From contig NZ_JACIDV010000004.1 in NCBI RefSeq assembly GCF_014196515.1, positions 350,760 through 414,759 on the forward strand: a stretch of DNA of 64,000 bases, written 5' to 3'. The position numbers were made by a program, and so were the translations under genes. The notes beneath the pieces were generated by a model that had not been told where the DNA came from, searched no databases, and saw only the letters and a list, made by a program, of their open reading frames with translations. Positions 9,989 to 20,013 of the stretch are shown here, in pieces. Position 1 is the first letter of the stretch; the number at the start of each line of letters is the position of its first letter. The DNA is from Rhizobium skierniewicense (GTDB taxonomy: Bacteria > Pseudomonadota > Alphaproteobacteria > Rhizobiales > Rhizobiaceae).

Positions 9989-10605
9989 TGTTTACCGGAA
10001 TTGTCACCGACGTCGGAACCGTGTCCGCACTTGAGGCGCTGCCGGAAGGCGTGCGTCTGCGTGTCGCGACCAGTTACGATCCCAAGACAATCGACATCGG
10101 CGCATCGATTTCCCATGGCGGCGTCTGCCTGACCGTAACGAAGCTTCCCGAGCAGGGTAGCAACGAGCGCTGGTATGAGGTCGAGGCATGGGAAGAGGCT
10201 CTACGCCTGACCACGATTGCGAGCTGGACCAAGGACACGCGCGTCAATCTGGAGCGCGCTCTGAAGATCGGCGATGAACTGGGCGGTCACATCGTTTCCG
10301 GTCATGTGGACGACAAGGCGGAAATCCTGTCCATCGAACCGGAAGGCGAGGCGGTCCGAATCCGCCTCCGCGCGCCGTCCCATCTGGCGAAATTCGTTGC
10401 GCCCAAAGGCTCGGTTGCGCTGGACGGTACGTCGCTCACCGTCAACGCGGTCAACGGTACGGATTTCGACGTCCTGCTCATCCGCCACACGCTGTCCGTC
10501 ACCACATGGGGTGACCGCAAGCCGGGCGATTTCGTCAATTTCGAGGTCGATACGATGGCGCGCTATGCGGCCAGATTGGCCGAGTTTCCATCCAGCCCGA
10601 CATAG
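9988..10605 (+). CDS. ribE: Riboflavin synthase alpha subunit
   Basis: Dismutates two molecules of 6,7-dimethyl-8-ribityllumazine to give riboflavin. The protein begins MFTGIV, the invariant start of this family, and contains two lumazine-binding repeats of about 95 residues, the first with ISHGGVCLTV and the second with VALDGTSLTV. The ATG at 9988 overlaps the ribD stop by one base; the TTG three bases earlier is rejected because the family begins at this methionine. The length is 205 residues, as expected. Confidence 0.96.
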   Translation: MFTGIVTDVGTVSALEALPEGVRLRVATSYDPKTIDIGASISHGGVCLTVTKLPEQGSNERWYEVEAWEEALRLTTIASWTKDTRVNLERALKIGDELGGHIVSGHVDDKAEILSIEPEGEAVRIRLRAPSHLAKFVAPKGSVALDGTSLTVNAVNGTDFDVLLIRHTLSVTTWGDRKPGDFVNFEVDTMARYAARLAEFPSSPT

Positions 10606-10675
10606 GCTCTTTGCATCGCTCGGAGTGTAAACGCACTGTTTGCGCGGGGCTGAACACCACCATTGCATTAAAAAT

Positions 10676-10695
10676 GCTTGCCAACTTTGGCAAGC
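10676..10695. other. Perfect inverted repeat upstream of ribH
   Basis: GCTTGCCA at 10676-10683 and TGGCAAGC at 10688-10695 form an 8-base palindrome around ACTT, in the 148-base gap between ribE and ribH. No T tract follows, so it is not a simple terminator. It could be an operator or a hairpin in the ribH leader. The region lacks the conserved boxes of an FMN riboswitch. Confidence 0.45.
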
Positions 10696-10753
10696 CATGG
10701 TTTGACCGCGCCAAAAGCCGGGATGATCCGGCGCAGCTTTTCAGGAAATTCCC

Positions 10754-11200
10754 ATGTCCAAGCCTCATCTTCTCATCGTGGAAGCACGTTTTTATGACGA
10801 TATGGCCGATGCACTTCTGGATGGCGCGAAATTCGCGCTCGATGAAGCTGGTGCGACCTATGATATCATCACCGTTCCCGGCGCGCTGGAAATCCCACCT
10901 GCCATTGCCATGGCACTGGATGGTGCCGATAATGAAGGCACGGAATATGACGGTTTCGTTGCGCTCGGCATGGTCATTCGTGGTGAAACCTACCACTTCG
11001 ACATCGTTTCCAATGAATCGTCGCGCGCGCTGATGGATCTGGCTGTCAGTGAATCGCTTGCCATCGGCAATGGCATCATGACCGTTGAGAACGAAGATCA
11101 GGCTTGGGCGCGCGTTCGCCGGTCCGACAAGGACAAGGGCGGCTTTGCCGCTCGTGCTGCCTTGACCATGATTGACCTGAAGAAAAAACTGGGTGGCTGA
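10754..11200 (+). CDS. ribH: 6,7-dimethyl-8-ribityllumazine synthase
   Basis: Condenses the ribityl-pyrimidine product of the RibD branch with dihydroxybutanone phosphate to form lumazine, the substrate of RibE. The 148-residue protein has the family core: the [15 protein letters not shown] helix, [16 protein letters not shown] with the catalytic histidine, and a later [12 protein letters not shown] segment. The ATG has AGGAAATTCCC upstream. It is set apart from ribE by 148 bases and followed almost directly by nusB. Confidence 0.95.
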   Translation: MSKPHLLIVEARFYDDMADALLDGAKFALDEAGATYDIITVPGALEIPPAIAMALDGADNEGTEYDGFVALGMVIRGETYHFDIVSNESSRALMDLAVSESLAIGNGIMTVENEDQAWARVRRSDKDKGGFAARAALTMIDLKKKLGG

Positions 11201-11204
11201 GCGC

Positions 11205-11705
11205 ATGAGCAATACCGAGAACGGCTCCGAGCCTCGTCCACCGTCTACCAAGCCCGTCAACCAGCGTGGCGCCGCACGTCTTGCGGCGGTTCAGGCGCTC
11301 TATCAGATGGATGTTGGCGGCACCGGTGTCATGGAAGTCGTCGCTGAATACGAGGCTCATCGTCTGGGCCAGGAAGTGGATGGCGAAACCTATCTGAAGG
11401 CCGATGCATCCTGGTTCCGCTCCATCGTCGCAGGCGTCGTGCGCGACCAGACGAAGATCGATCCGCTGGTGCGCTCTGCCCTTCAGGAAGACTGGCCGCT
11501 GTCGCGTCTCGACACGACCGTCCGGGCAATTCTACGCGCTGGTACGTTTGAGATCATGGAGCGCAAAGACGTTCCCGTTGCGGTCATCGTCACCGAATAT
11601 GTCGAGATCGCCCGCGCGTTTTTTGAACATGACGAGCCGAAACTCGTCAATGCGGTTCTGGACCGTATTGCCAAGCAGGTCCGAGGCGAAACGAAGCGCG
11701 CGTAA
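11205..11705 (+). CDS. nusB: Transcription antitermination factor NusB
   Basis: NusB binds boxA RNA with NusE in antitermination complexes on rRNA operons. The protein has the all-helical NusB fold signatures: [16 protein letters not shown] near the start, an arginine-led helix with [15 protein letters not shown], and [30 protein letters not shown] at the end (shown here only to name the region). The ATG at 11205 is chosen, five bases past the ribH stop; a GTG at 11193 overlaps ribH. Length is 166 residues. The ribH-nusB pairing is conserved in many proteobacteria. Confidence 0.95.
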   Translation: MSNTENGSEPRPPSTKPVNQRGAARLAAVQALYQMDVGGTGVMEVVAEYEAHRLGQEVDGETYLKADASWFRSIVAGVVRDQTKIDPLVRSALQEDWPLSRLDTTVRAILRAGTFEIMERKDVPVAVIVTEYVEIARAFFEHDEPKLVNAVLDRIAKQVRGETKRA

Positions 11706-11720
11706 ACATCAGAGGATGAC

Positions 11721-12944
11721 ATGACCGCAGTTTCCGTTACCGGACTTGAGAGCCAGCTGACGGAAGCCAAGCGCAACGTCTTCCTGCTTGCCTTGGCGCA
11801 GGCCATCATGGGTTCTGCGGGGCCGCTCAGCTTTTCGGTTGGTGCGCTCGCAGGCTACCAGCTTCTGGGTGCAGACAAGTCGCTTGCGACGGCACCGTTG
11901 ACAGGTTTCAACATCGGCGTTGCGCTGGGTGCCATCGCCGTTGCTCTTGCCGCCCGTTTTCTCGGTCGCAAGGCTGGTTTCATCGTCGGCGCGCTTCTCT
12001 GTTCCATTGGGGGAGGGATTGCAGCGCTGGCGCTCTTCCGCTCCGAATTTTGGCTGTTTGTCGTGGGTTTGATGCTGATCGGCGTGTCCGGTGGCTTCAC
12101 CCAGAAGATCCGGTTTGCGGCGGCGGATGCCTCGCCTTCCTTTTATAAACCGAAAGCCATCTCGTGGATTTTGGCGGGCGGTGTTATTTCCGCCATTGTC
12201 GGACCGCAGCTGGCGATCTTCGGCAAGGACTTGCTGGCACCGGTCACGTTTGCTGGCGCTTTTATCGCCTTCATTCCTCTGGGTCTCGTTGCTGCGGGGA
12301 TTTTTTCATTTCTGAAGCTGCCTGAACTGCGCAGCACCTCGGTCGCGGATAAGCCGGCAAGGCCGTTGAGAGAGATCGTCACCACACATCGATTCGTCAC
12401 CGGTATGATGTGCGGCATCGGCACTTACGCTCTGATGACATTCATGATGACAGGCGCGCCGCTTGCCATGGTCATTGGCTGTGGCTTTCCCAGTGAGTTG
12501 GCTACGCTTGGCATCCAATGGCACGTGCTGGCCATGTTCGGCCCCAGCTTTTTCACCGGCATGCTGATTTCCCGTTTCGGCGCTGAGAAAATCGTTGCAG
12601 CCGGACTTCTCGTTCTCATGGCCTGCGCCGTGGTCGCGCATATGGGCGTGGAGCTCTGGAATTTCTGGGTGGCGCTCATTCTTCTGGGAATGGGATGGAA
12701 TTTCGGTTTCATCGGCGCGACATCCATCGTTTCATCCAGCTATCGCCCGCACGAAGCAGACAAGGTCCAGGGCTTCCACGATATCGTGCTGTTCGGCACG
12801 GTGGCTCTGTCCTCCTTCGCCTCTGGTCAGGTGTTTACGGCGTGGGGCTGGTCAGTCATGAACCTCGTCATCTGGCCGGTCTCCGCCACCTGCCTCCTGC
12901 TCATTCTTTTCCTTTTGCTAAAACAAAAGCAAAAACCGCTCTGA
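11721..12944 (+). CDS. MFS transporter
   Basis: A 407-residue major facilitator superfamily carrier with about 12 hydrophobic helices and a central cytoplasmic loop near residues 195-215 (KLPELRSTSVADKPARPLREI). The loop between helices 2 and 3 has ARFLGRKAG, a form of the conserved MFS motif. The substrate cannot be told from sequence. The gene follows nusB by 15 bases and the ATG has GAGGATGAC upstream, so it is likely part of the same transcript. The short distance to nusB, with hppA next, matches the order remembered for Agrobacterium relatives. Confidence 0.85.
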   Translation: MTAVSVTGLESQLTEAKRNVFLLALAQAIMGSAGPLSFSVGALAGYQLLGADKSLATAPLTGFNIGVALGAIAVALAARFLGRKAGFIVGALLCSIGGGIAALALFRSEFWLFVVGLMLIGVSGGFTQKIRFAAADASPSFYKPKAISWILAGGVISAIVGPQLAIFGKDLLAPVTFAGAFIAFIPLGLVAAGIFSFLKLPELRSTSVADKPARPLREIVTTHRFVTGMMCGIGTYALMTFMMTGAPLAMVIGCGFPSELATLGIQWHVLAMFGPSFFTGMLISRFGAEKIVAAGLLVLMACAVVAHMGVELWNFWVALILLGMGWNFGFIGATSIVSSSYRPHEADKVQGFHDIVLFGTVALSSFASGQVFTAWGWSVMNLVIWPVSATCLLLILFLLLKQKQKPL

Positions 12945-13059
12945 ATCAGTGTGATTAAGATTTCCCGCAATCATCTTCGGGCTTGACGCGACGTGTTTCG
13001 CCAACGCATCCTCGCAATGCAAGCCGTTTATCCTTGGAGGGGAATAGGCGGCTTACCTT

Positions 13060-13125
13060 GGCGTAAGGATCAAACTTCCTTGCGCCCCGCATGGTTTCGC
13101 TCGCCGGGAAGGGAGAGAGCCCGGC
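13060..13125 (+). other. Two tandem hairpins in the hppA leader
   Basis: GGCGTAAGGA at 13060-13069 pairs with TCCTTGCGCC at 13077-13086 (one G-T pair), and GCCGGG at 13103-13108 pairs with CCCGGC at 13120-13125. The second hairpin ends seven bases before the GGAGG of hppA. Neither is followed by a T tract, so they look like elements of a structured leader, not a terminator. Confidence 0.45.
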
Positions 13126-13144
13126 ACATTGGAGGTAAGTGCGA

Positions 13145-15283
13145 ATGACCGTCATTGCATTGGTAATTTTATGCGGTGTCCTGTCCGTGATATACGCGGT
13201 ATGGGCAACGAAAAGCGTTCTGGATGCCGATCAGGGCAGCGAACGCATGCAGGAAATCGCAGGCTATATCCGTGAGGGCGCGCAGGCGTATCTCACCCGT
13301 CAATATTTTACCATCGCAATCGTCGGTATCATCGTTGCAGCGGCGGTCTGGTTCTTTCTGTCGCCGGAAGCTTCTATCGGTTTCATCATAGGCGCTGTTC
13401 TGTCCGGCGTTGCAGGCTTCATCGGCATGCATGTCTCGGTGCGCGCCAATCTGAGGACTGCGCAGGCTGCCTCTCATAGTCTGGCTGCAGGCCTCGACAT
13501 CGCGTTCAAGTCCGGTGCCATCACCGGCATGCTGGTGGCGGGTCTTGCTCTGCTGGGCGTTTCCATCTACTACCTCGTGCTGACGGCAGGGCTTGGCCAC
13601 GCAACCGGTTCGCGCCAAGTCATCGACGCCCTCGTTTCACTGGGTTTCGGTGCATCGCTGATTTCCATCTTTGCCCGTTTGGGCGGTGGTATCTTCACAA
13701 AGGGCGCTGATGTCGGCGGTGATCTTGTCGGCAAGGTCGAAGCGGGTATTCCCGAAGACGACCCGCGCAACCCCGCCACCATCGCCGACAATGTCGGCGA
13801 CAATGTCGGCGATTGCGCAGGGATGGCAGCAGACCTGTTCGAGACCTATGCCGTGTCCGTGGTTGCCACCATGGTTCTTGCGGCTATCTTCTTTGCCGGT
13901 GCGCCAGTGCTCGAAAGCGCCATGCTCTACCCCTTGGCGATCTGCGCGGTTTGCGCCCTGACCTCGATTGCAGGCACGTTCTTCGTCAAGCTCGGCACCA
14001 ACAATTCCATCATGGGTGCGCTCTATAAGGGGCTGATCGCGACGGGCGTCTTCTCCGTCGGTGGTCTTGCCATTGCCACATCGCTGACCATCGGCTGGGG
14101 CTCCATTGGCACCGTGGCCGGTCGGGACATCACCGGCGTCAACCTGTTTCTGTGCGGCATCGTCGGTTTGCTCGTCACCGCTCTGATCGTGGTGATTACC
14201 GAGTATTACACCGGGACCAACAAGCGCCCGGTCAATTCCATCGCGCAAGCTTCCGTCACGGGTCATGGCACCAACGTCATTCAGGGGCTTGCCGTTTCGC
14301 TGGAATCGACCGCCCTGCCTGCCATCGTCATCGTGGGCGGGATCATCTCGACGTATCAACTCGCCGGCCTCTTCGGAACCGGCATCGCCGTCACGGCCAT
14401 GATCGGTATCGCCGGCATGATCGTTGCGCTCGATGCGTTTGGTCCTGTTACGGATAATGCGGGCGGCATTGCCGAAATGGCGGGGCTCGATCCCGATGTG
14501 CGCAAGGCCACCGACGCGCTGGATGCGGTTGGCAATACGACCAAGGCCGTCACAAAGGGTTACGCTATCGGATCGGCGGGGTTGGGTGCGCTCGTGCTGT
14601 TTGCCGCCTACTCCAATGACCTCTCCTATTTTGCCGCCAATGGCGATCTCTATCCGTACTTCAAGGACATCGGGGACATCTCGTTCAGCCTCGCCAATCC
14701 CTACGTGGTCGCAGGTTTGATCTTCGGTGGTATGATTCCCTATCTCTTCGGCGGCATCGCCATGACCGCCGTCGGCAAGGCGGCAGGCTCTATCGTCGAA
14801 GAAGTGCGCCGCCAGTTCCGCGAAAAGCCGGGTATCATGGAGGGCACGGAAAAGCCCGATTACGGCCGTGCCGTGGATATTCTTACCAAAGCGGCGATCC
14901 GGGAGATGGTCATTCCTTCGCTGCTGCCTGTTTTGGCGCCGCTCGTCGTCTACTTTGGTGTGTTGCTGATTTCAGGCTCCAAGGCGTCGGCCTTTGCCGC
15001 TCTCGGCGCGTCTCTGCTGGGCGTGATCATCAACGGCCTCTTCGTTGCCATCTCCATGACATCGGGTGGTGGTGCCTGGGACAATGCCAAGAAGAGCTTC
15101 GAAGACGGCTTCATCGACAAGGACGGGGTAACGCATCTCAAGGGTTCTGAGGCGCACAAGGCGTCGGTTACCGGCGATACGGTTGGCGATCCCTACAAGG
15201 ATACAGCCGGTCCCGCCGTGAACCCGGCCATCAAGATCACCAACATCGTGGCATTGCTGCTGCTGGCTGTTCTGGCTCACTGA
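13145..15283 (+). CDS. hppA: K+-independent proton-pumping pyrophosphatase
   Basis: A membrane pyrophosphatase that couples hydrolysis of pyrophosphate to proton export. The 712-residue protein has about 16 membrane helices. The substrate-binding signature [18 protein letters not shown] and the following [19 protein letters not shown] are intact, as is the C-terminal [15 protein letters not shown] block. The sequence GNTTKA places lysine at residue 467, the residue that distinguishes K+-independent enzymes (K+-dependent ones have GNTTAA). The ATG at 13145 is spaced nine bases from GGAGG; the GTG at 13139 is too close. A bidirectional terminator follows. Confidence 0.96.
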   Translation: MTVIALVILCGVLSVIYAVWATKSVLDADQGSERMQEIAGYIREGAQAYLTRQYFTIAIVGIIVAAAVWFFLSPEASIGFIIGAVLSGVAGFIGMHVSVRANLRTAQAASHSLAAGLDIAFKSGAITGMLVAGLALLGVSIYYLVLTAGLGHATGSRQVIDALVSLGFGASLISIFARLGGGIFTKGADVGGDLVGKVEAGIPEDDPRNPATIADNVGDNVGDCAGMAADLFETYAVSVVATMVLAAIFFAGAPVLESAMLYPLAICAVCALTSIAGTFFVKLGTNNSIMGALYKGLIATGVFSVGGLAIATSLTIGWGSIGTVAGRDITGVNLFLCGIVGLLVTALIVVITEYYTGTNKRPVNSIAQASVTGHGTNVIQGLAVSLESTALPAIVIVGGIISTYQLAGLFGTGIAVTAMIGIAGMIVALDAFGPVTDNAGGIAEMAGLDPDVRKATDALDAVGNTTKAVTKGYAIGSAGLGALVLFAAYSNDLSYFAANGDLYPYFKDIGDISFSLANPYVVAGLIFGGMIPYLFGGIAMTAVGKAAGSIVEEVRRQFREKPGIMEGTEKPDYGRAVDILTKAAIREMVIPSLLPVLAPLVVYFGVLLISGSKASAFAALGASLLGVIINGLFVAISMTSGGGAWDNAKKSFEDGFIDKDGVTHLKGSEAHKASVTGDTVGDPYKDTAGPAVNPAIKITNIVALLLLAVLAH

Positions 15284-15296
15284 ACAGGATCAAACG

Positions 15297-15332
15297 AAAA
15301 AGCCCGCGAGAATAAATCTCGCGGGCTTTTTT
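15297..15332. terminator. Bidirectional terminator between hppA and bamE
   Basis: A perfect 10-base stem (GCCCGCGAGA at 15302-15311, TCTCGCGGGC at 15317-15326) is flanked by AAAAA on the left and TTTTTT on the right, so it can stop transcripts from both convergent genes. Confidence 0.93.
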
Positions 15333-15353
15333 GCATTTGGTTTGTCTCTGAGA

Positions 15354-15893
15354 TCAGAAACCGCTGCCGCTGTCGCCGCTCTGGCCCAGAATGCTCTTTG
15401 CAATGCCGGCACCGGCTGTTCCGCCAGACAGAAGCTGTTGCAGGAAGGTGAGGTCCTTGCCACCCGTCGGTGTTGTGCGGGAAATCGTATCGAAAACCTT
15501 GCCGTCCTGAAGCGTGTAGTTTGCCTTTTGTGAAACGACGCCGTTCTTATCGAAGTAGATCGCGAGAATGCTCTGCTCGACCAGCTTCGGCTTCATGAAG
15601 GCCGCCTTGCGAACGCGTTTCTGGGAGATGTAGTAAAACACCTCATTGCCGAAAGTCGCTGTCGTGGAGGGCGTGCCCATCGTCAGCAAAACCTGTTCGC
15701 GGCTGGATCCCACAGGAATAAGCTGGAGCGACTGCTCGTCGGCCACATAACCGTTATGGAAAACGTCGGTGGTGCTGGAGCAGGCCGTCAGAAGGCTGGA
15801 TGCGACGATGATCGCAACGGCGGTCTTGCTGAGAAACTTGGCCTGCGTTCCGGATTTCTGCTTACTCACCTGCGTTTCCCCGACTGCGATCAT
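15354..15893 (-). CDS. bamE: BamE/SmpA-like outer membrane lipoprotein
   Basis: A small lipoprotein of the SmpA/OmlA (BamE) family, part of the machinery that folds beta-barrel proteins into the outer membrane. The signal peptide ends in the lipobox LLTACSS, with the lipidated cysteine at residue 38 from the ATG at 15893. The BamE domain follows (LIPVGSSREQVLLTMGTPS, then FYYISQKR). The C-terminal 40 residues are a Gly/Ser-rich extension. AAGG lies eight bases before this ATG; a GTG at 15902 or a GTG at 15869 are alternatives and do not alter the mature protein. Confidence 0.87.
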   Translation of the reverse strand: MIAVGETQVSKQKSGTQAKFLSKTAVAIIVASSLLTACSSTTDVFHNGYVADEQSLQLIPVGSSREQVLLTMGTPSTTATFGNEVFYYISQKRVRKAAFMKPKLVEQSILAIYFDKNGVVSQKANYTLQDGKVFDTISRTTPTGGKDLTFLQQLLSGGTAGAGIAKSILGQSGDSGSGF

Positions 15894-16121
15894 GAATGGC
15901 ACCTTCCGGCATTGCGTGTTGCACCGTTTCTGTACACACGATTATGTCAATCCGGGGACAGGAATTCCCCGTTTTCCAAAGGAATGCAATGGTTGGCCGA
16001 TGATCAACGTGATCTGAACGGCATTGCAATTCTCGGATGCTTCGGTAAACCAGCTTTGGCAATCATGCAACAAGTGCAATGGGCGAGACGCGATTTCGTC
16101 GATCAATATTCGGAAATTTCG

Positions 16122-16658
16122 ATGGTGTTCGGCCTTTTCAAAAAGAAAAACAACAATCAGGCCATCGTCGACAGGCAATACACGACCTTGACGACGGCAG
16201 CGCGCCATCCCGATTTTTATCTTCACCTTGGTGTGCCCGATACGGTCATGGGACGTTTCGAGCTTCTGGCCATCGTCATGATTCTGTATTTTCGGCGGAT
16301 GAAGACTGCCACCACCAGCGGGCAGGAGATTGCGCAAGAGATCATCGACGCCTTTTTTCAAGACCTCGATCATTCCATGCGTGAGCTTGGTATTGGTGAC
16401 CAAGGCGTCCCCAAACGCATGAAGAAGTTCGCCGGTATGTTCTATGGACGACTCGAAGCATACGCTGCAGCGCTTGATACTTCAGATGCAACAGCCCTTG
16501 CCGCAGCCCTTGTGCGCAATATATACCCCCAAGCTGAAGCGTCCTCGCCCGACATGCGGGGACTTGCCAATTGGATGATGGCGGCCGCCGATGCACTGGC
16601 TGAGCAATCGGAAGAAATGATCGCGACTGGACGCGTTACGCTGCCTGCCCCGATTTGA
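16122..16658 (+). CDS. Ubiquinol-cytochrome c chaperone (UQCC1/CBP3 family)
   Basis: The 178-residue protein matches the bacterial relatives of mitochondrial Cbp3/UQCC1, which assist cytochrome b synthesis and assembly of the bc1 complex. Recognisable segments are the start MVFGLFKKKN, then HPDFYLHLGVPDTVMGRFEL and a helical region with DLDHSMRELGIGDQGVPKRM. No signal peptide or membrane helix is seen, so it acts in the cytoplasm or at the inner face of the membrane. It is divergent from bamE and precedes the YceD gene by ten bases, forming an operon with it. Confidence 0.83.
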   Translation: MVFGLFKKKNNNQAIVDRQYTTLTTAARHPDFYLHLGVPDTVMGRFELLAIVMILYFRRMKTATTSGQEIAQEIIDAFFQDLDHSMRELGIGDQGVPKRMKKFAGMFYGRLEAYAAALDTSDATALAAALVRNIYPQAEASSPDMRGLANWMMAAADALAEQSEEMIATGRVTLPAPI

Positions 16659-16668
16659 AGAGGTTTTA

Positions 16669-17232
16669 ATGAATTCGCAACACCCGGCTAATGACGACGT
16701 TCCTTTTTCCTATCTCGTTAAGGTAGGTCATATTTCCGCCAATCCCGTCAGGATTGGTCTCACGGCAAGTCCTGAAGAACTTTTGGGGCTCGCCAGATTG
16801 TGGGATGTCGTATCCGTCGAAACGTTGAAAAGCGAATTGCAGGTCACCCGTTGGAAAAGGGACGGCTTGAAGATCACCGGTGATGTGCATGTGGCTTTGA
16901 CGCAGGCATGCGTTGTCACACTGGAGCCGGTTGCGGGTGTTATCAATGAGAAGATTGATCAGATATTTGTGCCTGAGGGTTCCAAGCTTGCGCGGATGTT
17001 AACCGACGATAAGGGTGAAATCGTTCTTGATCCAGATGGCCCGGATATTCCAGACCAGTTCACTGGCGACACGATCGATGTCGGCGTCGTGGTTGCAGAG
17101 TTCGCAGCGCTTGCCATCGATCCTTACCCGCGCAAACCGGATGTGGATTTTGCACAATTTGGAGACGATAAGCTTGTGGACGACAAAAAGCCATCGCCCT
17201 TCGCAGTGCTGAAGGATTGGAAAAAAGACTGA
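16669..17232 (+). CDS. YceD family (DUF177) protein
   Basis: A 187-residue DUF177/YceD protein. The family is linked to 23S rRNA accumulation in plants and bacteria and is often encoded near rpmF and plsX; here plsX is the next gene. The diagnostic middle section is present (VHVALTQACVVTLEPVAG) and so is the C-terminal pattern DVGVVVAEFAALAIDPYPRKP. rpmF, found between yceD and plsX in gammaproteobacteria, is absent. The function in this clade is not settled. Confidence 0.85.
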   Translation: MNSQHPANDDVPFSYLVKVGHISANPVRIGLTASPEELLGLARLWDVVSVETLKSELQVTRWKRDGLKITGDVHVALTQACVVTLEPVAGVINEKIDQIFVPEGSKLARMLTDDKGEIVLDPDGPDIPDQFTGDTIDVGVVVAEFAALAIDPYPRKPDVDFAQFGDDKLVDDKKPSPFAVLKDWKKD

Positions 17233-17332
17233 ATCCGGTTGGATATGTCCAATAATTCAGTTGTAAGAGAGCGCGGAAACGGTATTTTCGCGCAAAATTC
17301 CACCGCGCAGCGGTAAGAAGGATCAGGGACGA

Positions 17333-18397
17333 GTGATCAGAATAGCAATTGACGTCATGGGCGGAGATTTTGGCCCTGATGTTGCCATCCCGGGTGCTGC
17401 CAAGGCACTGGAGCGGCATACCGATGTCGCCGTTCTGCTCTATGGGCAGAAGGCCATATGTGAACCTATTCTCGCGCAATTTCCTACGCTTCGGGACAGA
17501 TCGCAATTTTTCGATTGTGAAGTGTCTGTCACCATGGACGAGAAGCCTAGCCAGGCTTTGCGCCGGGGCCGTTACGTGTCGAGCATGTGGCGCGCCATCG
17601 AAGCTGTGAAGGTCGGTGAGGCCGATGTCGTCGTGTCTGCCGGCAACACCGGTGCTCTGATGGCCATGGCGAAATTCTGCCTTCGCACCATGGCTCGGGT
17701 CGAGCGTCCTGCCATTGCCGGCATATGGCCCACGACACGGGGCGAAAGCATCGTTCTCGACGTGGGCGCAACGATTGGTGCGGACTCACAGCAACTGCTC
17801 GACTTCGCGATCATGGGCGGCGCCATGGCCCGTGCACTTTTCGATATCGACCGTCCGACGGTTGGCCTTCTTAATGTTGGGACCGAAGAGGTGAAGGGTC
17901 AGGAAGAAGTCCGCGAGGCGGGCCGCCTGATCCGTGAAGCCGATCTCGGCACCATCGACTATCGCGGCTTTGTAGAAGGCAACGACATTGGCAAGGGTAC
18001 GGTCGATGTGGTGGTGACCGAAGGCTTTACGGGCAACATTGCCTTGAAGGCGGCCGAAGGCACAGCCCGGCAGATCAACACGCTGCTCCGCGAAGCGATT
18101 TCCCGCAGCTTCATCGCCAAGATCGGCTACATTCTCGCAAAAAGCGCATTTGATGCGCTGCGCGACAAGATGGACCCAAGGAAGGTCAATGGCGGCGTGT
18201 TCCTTGGATTGAACGGCATTGTGATCAAGAGCCATGGCAGTACGGATGCGATGGGCTTCGCCTCTGCGATCGATGTCGGTTACGATATGGCCCATAATGG
18301 TCTGACGGCTAAAATAGAAAATGATTTGAAAGCATACCACGCAAGACGTCTGCCGCCTCCGGCACCCGAAGCGCTCGTGGTTGATGAGGAAATTTAG
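17333..18397 (+). CDS. plsX: Phosphate acyltransferase PlsX
   Basis: PlsX converts acyl-ACP to acyl-phosphate, the donor used by PlsY at the start of phospholipid synthesis. The GTG start gives the family's usual opening ([14 protein letters not shown]), and [14 protein letters not shown] and [16 protein letters not shown] are hallmark segments. The 354-residue length is normal. AGGG stands upstream of the GTG. The stop codon is immediately followed by the fabH ATG, so plsX and fabH are translated together, which matches their shared role in lipid synthesis. Confidence 0.96.
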   Translation: MIRIAIDVMGGDFGPDVAIPGAAKALERHTDVAVLLYGQKAICEPILAQFPTLRDRSQFFDCEVSVTMDEKPSQALRRGRYVSSMWRAIEAVKVGEADVVVSAGNTGALMAMAKFCLRTMARVERPAIAGIWPTTRGESIVLDVGATIGADSQQLLDFAIMGGAMARALFDIDRPTVGLLNVGTEEVKGQEEVREAGRLIREADLGTIDYRGFVEGNDIGKGTVDVVVTEGFTGNIALKAAEGTARQINTLLREAISRSFIAKIGYILAKSAFDALRDKMDPRKVNGGVFLGLNGIVIKSHGSTDAMGFASAIDVGYDMAHNGLTAKIENDLKAYHARRLPPPAPEALVVDEEI

Positions 18398-19369
18398 ATG
18401 ATCCGCTCGATTATACGAGGTTACGGTGCAGCGCTGCCGAAGCGCGTCATGACGAACCAGGACATTGAAGCGATCGTCGAGACTACCGATGAGTGGATCG
18501 TCCAGCGCACCGGCATCAAGCAGCGTTACATCGCAGGCGAGGGCGAGACGACATCGTCACTTGGCGAACTTGCAGCGCGTGCAGCCCTTGAGAACGCCGG
18601 TATCCAGCCGGACGAAATCGATCTCATCATCGTGGCGACATCGACGCCGGACAATACGTTTCCGGCCACTGCGGTCAACATCCAGAACCGTCTCGGTATT
18701 ACCAGCGGCTTTGCGTTTGATGTTCAGGCCGTCTGTTCCGGTTTCGTCTATGCCATGGCAACGGCAGACCTTTATATTCGCGGCGGCATGGCAAGGCGCG
18801 TTCTGGTCATTGGCGCTGAAACCTTCTCTCGCATTCTCGATTGGACCGACCGCACGACCTGCGTCCTGTTCGGCGATGGTGCGGGGGCCGTCGTCCTTGA
18901 AGCGGGTGAGGGCGAGGGCAAGACCTCTGATCGTGGTATTCTGACCTCCAACCTGCGTTCTGACGGTTCCCACAAGGACAAGCTCTATGTCGATGGCGGG
19001 CCGTCCACGACAGGCACTGTCGGCCACCTGCGCATGGAGGGCCGCGAGGTTTTCAAACACGCTGTCGGCATGATCACGGATGTGATTGAGGCTGCATTCG
19101 AAGCGACCGGCACAACTGCGGATGACCTCGACTGGCTGGTGCCGCATCAGGCAAACCGCCGCATCATCGACGGTTCGGCGAAAAAGCTCGGCATTCCCAA
19201 CGAAAAAGTCGTCATAACAGTCGATCAGCATGGCAACACGTCAGCGGCTTCCATTCCGCTCGCGCTGGCCGCGGCGGCGTCAGATGGCCGCATCAAAAAG
19301 GGCGATCTGGTTATGCTGGAAGCCATGGGTGGTGGTTTCACCTGGGGCGCCGTTCTGCTGCGCTGGTAA
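18398..19369 (+). CDS. fabH: Beta-ketoacyl-ACP synthase III
   Basis: FabH starts fatty acid chains by condensing acetyl-CoA with malonyl-ACP. The catalytic triad is complete: Cys113 in VQAVCSGF, His250 in PHQANRRI and Asn280 in HGNTSAAS. The 323-residue length is standard and the C-terminus has [13 protein letters not shown]. The gene begins directly after plsX with no gap, and ihfA follows after 144 bases; plsX-fabH-ihfA is a common order in alphaproteobacteria. Confidence 0.97.
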   Translation: MIRSIIRGYGAALPKRVMTNQDIEAIVETTDEWIVQRTGIKQRYIAGEGETTSSLGELAARAALENAGIQPDEIDLIIVATSTPDNTFPATAVNIQNRLGITSGFAFDVQAVCSGFVYAMATADLYIRGGMARRVLVIGAETFSRILDWTDRTTCVLFGDGAGAVVLEAGEGEGKTSDRGILTSNLRSDGSHKDKLYVDGGPSTTGTVGHLRMEGREVFKHAVGMITDVIEAAFEATGTTADDLDWLVPHQANRRIIDGSAKKLGIPNEKVVITVDQHGNTSAASIPLALAAAASDGRIKKGDLVMLEAMGGGFTWGAVLLRW

Positions 19370-19513
19370 AGTTTGGTTTATGAAGGCCGGTAAACCATTG
19401 CCACTATTAATGGAAATGCCTAAACGATTCCGGAAACTTTGCTTGACCGGTTGCAACAAGGGCAATAATCTCTGAGCGGTTCAGCAAAATAAAAGAGAGC
19501 GGTGCGGGGAAAT

Positions 19514-19852
19514 ATGGCCGGGAAAACAGTGACACGTGCGGATCTAGCCGAGTCTGTGTTTCGAAAAGTGGGGCTGTCCCGAACCGAATCCGCCGAACTG
19601 GTTGAAACTGTCATCGACGAAATCTGCAACGCGATCACGCGTGGTGAGGTTGTAAAGCTCTCTTCCTTCGCAACGTTTCAGATCCGCGAAAAGAACGAGC
19701 GCATCGGCCGCAACCCTAAGACGGGCGAAGAGGTGCCGATTTCTCCTCGCCGTGTCATGACGTTCAAGGCGTCCAATGTGCTCAAGCAGCGCATTCTCAA
19801 GGCGCACGCAGCCCGCAAGGCCAAACAGAAGCCTCAAAAACCCGGCGCCTAA
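19514..19852 (+). CDS. ihfA: Integration host factor subunit alpha
   Basis: The alpha subunit of the DNA-bending heterodimer IHF. The 112-residue protein has the HU/IHF fold: two N-terminal helices, then [24 protein letters not shown], which is the DNA-inserting beta-arm with its conserved RNPKTG, and FKASNVLK. The basic C-terminal tail ([17 protein letters not shown]) is longer than in E. coli, as in other rhizobia. The ATG at 19514 follows GGGGAAAT; a GTG at 19502 is an alternative. Confidence 0.94.
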   Translation: MAGKTVTRADLAESVFRKVGLSRTESAELVETVIDEICNAITRGEVVKLSSFATFQIREKNERIGRNPKTGEEVPISPRRVMTFKASNVLKQRILKAHAARKAKQKPQKPGA

Positions 19853-20013
19853 ATTTTCACTTGTGTTCCCGCGGACGTTCCAAACGCACAGATTCCCATC
19901 TTCTTGTGAAAACAGTTGAATTTCAACCGGCAAGCCGTTGAAATAAGGCCGATTCGCATCATACCGTGCATCGTGTTTTTGAATCCTGACTTTGGTTTGG
20001 ATTGGAGTTGATC

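Noticed and set aside
10606..10753. FMN riboswitch upstream of ribH
   Set aside because: None of the conserved boxes of the FMN aptamer is present; only a plain 8-base palindrome is seen.
12959..12998. Another copy of the CCTCGGG palindromic repeat before hppA
   Set aside because: It has only a partial resemblance (TCATCTTCGGGCTTG) and lacks the second arm, so I did not list it as a copy.
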